Of a DNA stretch of 39,106 nucleotides, positions 35,916 to 39,106 are shown one piece after another. The notes under the pieces are model-generated. The model made no database searches, was not told the origin of the DNA, and worked only from the letters and a program-made list of their open reading frames with translations. Positions within the stretch are counted from its first letter, which is position 1. Every line of letters begins with the position of its first letter. Origin of the DNA: an uncultured Eggerthellaceae bacterium (GTDB lineage: Bacteria > Actinomycetota > Coriobacteriia > Coriobacteriales > Eggerthellaceae); NCBI GenBank assembly GCA_934668515.1, contig CAKUNS010000017.1, positions 1 through 39,106 of the forward strand. The letters are read 5' to 3'. The translations under genes and the position numbers were made by a program.

Positions 35916-36395
35916 ATGGCGGACGAGTACACGGCATGGAAGGCTTCCCAAGCCCGCCCGTGGGCGGAGAGCGTGAGGCGAACGGTTGTTCGACTGAAGC
36001 AGCGCGAGGCTGCGCTCGAAGAGCTGACAGAGCGCTACGACCGCCTGCAGGGCATCGCTTACGACAAGGGCGGGTCCGGCGGTGGGGGCGGCGACGGCGC
36101 CATTGCGGACTTCGTCGCGGAAGCCGACGAGCTGCACACCCAATGGGAGGACGCCCTCGGCGCGTGGCGCGACGAGGTGGACGCGTTCGAACGGGCGTTG
36201 CGCCGCATAGACGGGCGCTACGACGCGCTGCTGACCGCCCGATACGTGCGCGACATGCAATGGACGGACGTGGCCGAGGCCATAGGCTACGCGGAGACCT
36301 ACGTGCGCGGCGACATGCTCACGGCAGCCCTAGCCGAGCTGTTCGACGCGATGCCGCCGCACCTGCGCGTCATCCCCAGCGCCTACCTGGACTGA
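35916..36395 (+). CDS. ArpU/DUF1492-like late transcription regulator
   Basis: A 159-residue protein with an N-terminal coiled coil (about 17-45), a Gly-rich linker GGSGGGGGDG (about 52-61), a second helical stretch and a C-terminal sigma region-4-like helix-turn-helix (RYDALLTARYVRDMQWTDVAEAIG and following, about 105-140). This arrangement is that of ArpU/RinA-type activators of phage late operons. It lies just before a terminator pair and the packaging-side genes, as expected. Confidence 0.78.
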   Translation: MADEYTAWKASQARPWAESVRRTVVRLKQREAALEELTERYDRLQGIAYDKGGSGGGGGDGAIADFVAEADELHTQWEDALGAWRDEVDAFERALRRIDGRYDALLTARYVRDMQWTDVAEAIGYAETYVRGDMLTAALAELFDAMPPHLRVIPSAYLD

Positions 36396-36411
36396 GAGAA
36401 AGCGAAACTCC

Positions 36412-36448
36412 GTACAAAAAAGTACATCGGTTCCTGATATCCTATAGG
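36412..36448 (+). promoter_or_regulatory. Candidate late promoter region
   Basis: Paired GTAC boxes six bases apart (36412-36425) lie upstream of a -10-like TATAGG within the palindrome CCTATAGG (36441-36448). No -35 is seen, as expected for an activator-dependent promoter. The ArpU-like protein just upstream is the obvious activator, by inference. Confidence 0.4.
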
Positions 36449-36466
36449 AGTCGAAAAGAACACAGA

Positions 36467-36528
36467 GGGGCTGAGCTTCAGCCCCGATCATTTCCTTAGC
36501 CGCTTCTGCATTGCAGGGCGGCTTTTTC
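36467..36528 (+). terminator. Double hairpin / intrinsic terminator before late genes
   Basis: GGGGCTGA/TCAGCCCC (36467-36485) forms a perfect stem without a T-run. AGCCGC...GCGGCT (36498-36523, with inner CTGC/GCAG) is followed by TTTTTCT and is a good intrinsic terminator. A terminator just downstream of a late promoter could serve for antitermination control. Confidence 0.78.
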
Positions 36529-36547
36529 TATGCCCGAAGGGGGAAGC

Positions 36548-36760
36548 ATGACCAACGGCGAGATCGTGGCGATGGTTCGCCGCCTGATCCTAGGCACTGG
36601 ACGGCGGTACGACACGGTGATCGGGCTGGCGTTCGCAAAGGCGGTCGGCATCGCAGCGCAACCGGCTTCCGCAGTCCCCGACGACGACGGCGACCGAGAG
36701 CGCCGCAAGTGGGAGCGCATGATGGCGCAGCGCTACGGCGCGTTGGACAGGGTGCGTTAG
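36548..36760 (+). CDS. Small phage protein, unknown function
   Basis: A 70-residue protein. ATG 36548 follows GAAGGGGGAAGC; an in-frame ATG at 36530 lies in the terminator tail and is less likely. It is helical with a basic/acidic C-terminal half (DDDGDRERRKWERMMAQRYG). Its position before the HNH gene suggests a packaging-region accessory. No family recognised. Confidence 0.55.
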   Translation: MTNGEIVAMVRRLILGTGRRYDTVIGLAFAKAVGIAAQPASAVPDDDGDRERRKWERMMAQRYGALDRVR

Positions 36761-36762
36761 CC

Positions 36763-37077
36763 GTGTCGCGCAACGACCGTAACGGGCACCGCCGCCGCAT
36801 CCTTCGCAACCGCGTCAGGCAGATGGGGCTTCCCTGCGCAATATGCGGCGACCCCATAGATTACACGCTGCCCGCTGGCGACCCTTGGAGCTACGAGCTG
36901 GACGAGATCGTGCCCGTCGCATTGGGCGGATCCGAGCTCGACCCCGAGAACGTGCAGCCAGCGCACCGCATCTGCAACGAGAAGAAGGGAAAGAGGCTCT
37001 TCTACGTCGCCGATCAAGGAGAGGCGGCTGGGCAGGAAGCGGAAGCGCCGACCCCGTCCCAGGACTGGACGGGCTAG
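36763..37077 (+). CDS. HNH endonuclease (packaging type)
   Basis: A 104-residue HNH protein starting at GTG 36763, two bases after the previous stop. CAICGDPI supplies a zinc knuckle, and ELDEIVPVALGGSELDPENVQ then AHRICNEKKG give the HNH core. The first catalytic His position is Glu (LDE rather than LDH), a variant seen in some actinobacterial phage HNH proteins. In many phages such genes sit by the cos site and aid terminase. Confidence 0.82.
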   Translation: MSRNDRNGHRRRILRNRVRQMGLPCAICGDPIDYTLPAGDPWSYELDEIVPVALGGSELDPENVQPAHRICNEKKGKRLFYVADQGEAAGQEAEAPTPSQDWTG

Positions 37078-37214
37078 CCCCGCCTGATCAGGGGGTGGGG
37101 GGAGTCTCCCCCTCCCTCCCGCCACAGCCCCTCCCGCACCTTGGGCTGAAATACCCCCTAGTTGGGAATTTTTTTCCAGAAGGACTTTTTTCGAGCGTCT
37201 GAACAGGTGAAACG
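37078..37214 (+). other. G- and C-run intergenic region, possible cos or hairpin site
   Basis: The 137-base gap after the HNH gene holds GGGGGTGGGGGGAG directly followed by TCTCCCCCTCCCTCCC, so a G-run/C-run inverted repeat can form (or a quadruplex). A TTTTTTTCC and later CTTTTTTC follow. The neighbourhood fits a cos or packaging control site, but no direct test is possible here. No gene is seen. Confidence 0.35.
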
Positions 37215-38225
37215 TTGCTGATAGACCAGATCATCCCGTACGAGCGCAACGCGCGGCACAACGAGAAGGCGATACCGAAGGTCGCGGAGTCCATCAAGGA
37301 GTTCGGGCTGCGCGGAACCATCGGCTTGGAATCGCGCGAAAACCCCGTGATCGTGTTCGGCCACACCCGCGTGGCGGCTTGCAAGTCGCTGGGGTGGACG
37401 GAGATCCCGGACGAGAAGATCGAGTACTGCGACGACCTCACGGAAGACCAGATCAAGGCGTTCCGCATCGCCGACAACAAGACGGGCGACATCGCGACTT
37501 ACAACAAGTCCATGCTGCGCGAGGAGGTGCGGAGTCTCAAGGACTTCGATATGAGCCGCTTCGGGCTGGACTTCAAGTCAAAGAGCCTCCCTTACGGCGC
37601 GGAGCGGCTGAAAACCGACCGTGCGTATAACCTCGACCTGGTCTCGCGGCTCGATTGCGGCAGGGACGGCTTCCCGAAGCTCCCGAAGGCTGACGCGAAG
37701 CCCGCCGAGCTTCAAGGCTTCAATTACGCGAAGAGCGTGCCGAACTGGCAGAAGGTGGGCAAGGGCTGCCACTTCTTCATAGATGATTACCAGTTCGAGC
37801 GGCTTTGGAACTCGCCATCTCAGTACCTTGACGTTCTGCGCGGCTACGATTGCGTGCTCACGCCAGATTTCAGCCTTTACATGGACATGCCAGACCCGAT
37901 GCAGCAGTGGAACCGCTACCGCAGCGCGGCGTTGGGCAAGTATTGGGCTGACAACGGTATCACTGTCGTTCCAACTCTCTCATGGGCGCAGCCGTCCAGC
38001 TACAGATTCTGCTTCAAGGGCATCCTTAAGCACTCGACCGTGGCGACCTCCACCGTCGGCGTGGCGCGTGACAAGGACGCGCAGAAGGTTTGGCACGACG
38101 GAATGAAGGAAGCGATGCGGCGTTTGGAGCCGTCCCGCGTGCTGCTTTACGGCAAGAACATCGGATTCGACTTCGGAAACTGCGAGGTCGTAGAGTACAA
38201 GGCAGGTGGTTTCCATGGGCGGTAG
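37215..38225 (+). CDS. ParB/Srx-like domain fused to DUF4417
   Basis: A 336-residue protein starting at TTG 37215, behind AGGTGA. Residues about 3-115 form a ParB/sulfiredoxin-like N-terminal domain with the GHTR motif (49-52) and a typical DQIKAFRIADNKTG stretch. Residues about 168-325 match DUF4417: FFIDDYQFERLWNSP, TPDFSLYMDMPDPMQQWNRY, then PTLSWAQP. ParB-like phage proteins may hydrolyse CTP or bind DNA; DUF4417 function is unknown. It lies between an HNH gene and the MGGRG pair. Confidence 0.75.
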   Translation: MLIDQIIPYERNARHNEKAIPKVAESIKEFGLRGTIGLESRENPVIVFGHTRVAACKSLGWTEIPDEKIEYCDDLTEDQIKAFRIADNKTGDIATYNKSMLREEVRSLKDFDMSRFGLDFKSKSLPYGAERLKTDRAYNLDLVSRLDCGRDGFPKLPKADAKPAELQGFNYAKSVPNWQKVGKGCHFFIDDYQFERLWNSPSQYLDVLRGYDCVLTPDFSLYMDMPDPMQQWNRYRSAALGKYWADNGITVVPTLSWAQPSSYRFCFKGILKHSTVATSTVGVARDKDAQKVWHDGMKEAMRRLEPSRVLLYGKNIGFDFGNCEVVEYKAGGFHGR

Positions 38226-38667
38226 GGGTAAAAGTTCCATGAGCGGGTCTGCAAGAAAAACGCAGGTCTCTAGCGTTGTCGGTGGCCCTGTTGCGAAGAT
38301 GAGCGACAAGCAGCTCGATAGCCAGCTTAAGAGTGCCAATGCCAACATGGAGAAAGCTTCAGACGTTATGCTGAAGACCGCAGTCGGCCACATGGGCTAT
38401 CTTCAGGGAACACCGCTTGGCAACAAAGCCGACCATGAGGCATATGTCAAGGCATCCAAAGAGTACGGCTCGCTTAGAGAGCGAAGGGACGCGATTTTGG
38501 GCGAGCAAGCTAGACGCATCCATGAGAGAGCGATGGCTCAGCCTTTGGAGCCTAGGACGTTTGTAAATTCCTTCGGCGAAGCGACGACGAGGGATATTAC
38601 AACCGCAGGCTACGAGCAAGCGAAAAAGCGCCAACAGAGAGCCGTTTTAAGAAACATGGGGTACTGA
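38215..38667 (+). CDS. MGGRG-tagged phage protein A
   Basis: A 150-residue protein beginning MGGRGKSSMSGS. ATG 38215 overlaps the upstream gene by 11 bases; AAGGCAGGTGG serves as ribosome site. After the Gly/Ser tag comes a helical, Lys/Ala/Gln-rich body with a coiled-coil stretch (about 28-60) and a basic C-terminal end (YEQAKKRQQRAVLRN). Two in-frame GTG codons lie just before the ATG (38206 and 38209). The nucleotide composition here is visibly more A+T-rich than in the early genes. Function unknown. Confidence 0.6.
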   Translation: MGGRGKSSMSGSARKTQVSSVVGGPVAKMSDKQLDSQLKSANANMEKASDVMLKTAVGHMGYLQGTPLGNKADHEAYVKASKEYGSLRERRDAILGEQARRIHERAMAQPLEPRTFVNSFGEATTRDITTAGYEQAKKRQQRAVLRNMGY

Positions 38668-38668
38668 T

Positions 38669-39061
38669 GTGGGCGGCAGGGGCGCATCCAGCGGAATTAG
38701 CAAGTATGGAAATGCTTACGGGAGCCAATACCACGCATTGCTGACCGTTGGGAACATCAAATTCGTATCTAAGAACGGGCGCGGTAGCGAAACCCTCATG
38801 GAGACGATGACGCGCGGGCGCGTCTACGCCCATGTCGAGGGGGACGACTTGAAATCGATCGTCTATTTCGACAATGAGAACAAGAGGTCGAAGCAGATCG
38901 ACGTGGACCACTCGCATAATGGGGAGCGCCCGCATACGCACCACGGCTACAACCACAATGAGGACGACTCGGCGAAGGGCGCGGCAAGGCTGACGCCGGA
39001 CGAGCAGGCTATGGTTGATAGGATTGTTGGCATATGGGAAAATAGGAAGCGCGGAAAGTAG
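38669..39061 (+). CDS. MGGRG-tagged phage protein B, His-rich
   Basis: A 130-residue protein starting at GTG 38669 and reading MGGRGASSGISKYGNAYG, so it shares the MGGRG-x-SS tag with its neighbour. Residues about 85-105 hold a His cluster (DHSHNGERPHTHHGYNH) of the type seen in small phage metal-binding domains. The C-terminal 25 residues form a helix (TPDEQAMVDRIVGIWENRK). It starts one base after the previous stop. A virion-related or accessory role is possible; nothing is proved. Confidence 0.6.
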   Translation: MGGRGASSGISKYGNAYGSQYHALLTVGNIKFVSKNGRGSETLMETMTRGRVYAHVEGDDLKSIVYFDNENKRSKQIDVDHSHNGERPHTHHGYNHNEDDSAKGAARLTPDEQAMVDRIVGIWENRKRGK

Positions 39062-39098
39062 CACAGTACGAGGAGTGCCCTTGATTGAGGAGACGTAG

Positions 39099-39106
39099 GT
39101 GCAAAT
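39099..39106 (+). CDS. Possible start of a next gene (cut by the window)
   Basis: GAGGAG (39087-39092) lies six bases before GTG 39099, the right spacing for a ribosome site, so a gene may begin here. Only two codons are present and no product can be named. Confidence 0.3.

Larger units (their letters stand above)
25072..39106. mobile_element. Prophage, left part (truncated by the window edge)
   Basis: The element runs from the tRNA-Pro 3' end to beyond the right edge. Order: integrase, CI-like repressor, Cro, early recombination and replication genes, small accessory genes, ArpU-like late regulator, HNH endonuclease, ParB-DUF4417 fusion, MGGRG proteins. This is the early-to-late order of a temperate tailed phage. 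No terminase, portal, capsid, tail or lysis gene is inside the window, so completeness cannot be judged. Genes overlap by 1-26 bases, with almost no decay visible apart from one frameshifted small frame. Confidence 0.93.

Noticed and set aside
37090..37135. G-run/C-run as a definite cos site
   Set aside because: Position next to an HNH gene fits, but no known cos pattern or end data support it; left as a low-confidence region.
25072..39106. Search for a second copy of the tRNA-Pro 3' end (attR)
   Set aside because: No repeat of the T-arm/acceptor sequence was seen, so the right prophage end is outside the window.

Overview
Organism. This is a G+C-rich bacterial chromosome segment with an integrated prophage. 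The Gram-positive traits (class B-like sortase, lipoprotein, B. subtilis-type [4Fe-4S] PurF), the actinobacterial look of RpoB and the gene order suggest Coriobacteriia (Eggerthellales/Coriobacteriales, e.g. Slackia or Eggerthella relatives). This is inference from protein sequence; no 16S gene is present. GTG and TTG starts are frequent.

Chromosomal part (1-25071). The 3' tip of an unknown gene is followed by a YacP/Rae1-like NYN endoribonuclease and a one-chain iron-sulfur L-serine dehydratase. Then come rpoB-rpoC and glmM. The RpoC C-terminus carries what reads as an RNA polymerase alpha-CTD domain. A reverse-strand lipoprotein follows, then a polyphosphate block: ppk1 and ppx leftward, and a two-domain polyphosphate:AMP phosphotransferase (PPK2 class II) rightward from a shared gap. 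PPK1 makes polyP, Ppx degrades it and PAP uses it to phosphorylate AMP. A 40-residue membrane protein and a sortase come next. A purine block follows: purF, purM, purN and a stand-alone, degenerate relative of the PurH IMP-cyclohydrolase domain. A small anchored protein and a tRNA-Pro(CGG) close the host part.

Prophage part (25072 to the right end, truncated by the window). A tyrosine integrase abuts the tRNA-Pro 3' end. The immunity region has a LexA/CI-type repressor, a Cro-like gene and a divergent promoter pair with overlapping -35 boxes and TTACGAA/TTCGTAA half-sites. The rightward early operon carries a recombination and replication module: RusA resolvase, DUF1351-like protein, Bet/RecT annealase, SSB, a replication-initiator-like protein with four DNA iterons and an AT-rich tract inside its gene, and a DnaC-like helicase loader. 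A run of small overlapping genes follows (HNH-like, Lar-like zinc ribbons, a Lar-MazG-like fusion, ThyX). An ArpU-like late regulator and terminators mark the early/late boundary. Beyond it lie an HNH endonuclease, a ParB-DUF4417 fusion and two proteins starting with the same MGGRG tag. Terminase and structural genes, and the second attachment site, must lie beyond the window.

Most notable: the alpha-CTD-like domain fused to RpoC, the phage origin candidate whose iterons persist in all three reading frames, the lysine tract and amphipathic tail of PPK1, the degenerate PurH-like protein, a 24-bp inverted repeat around 91 bp in the early phage region, and the ParB-DUF4417/MGGRG cassette.
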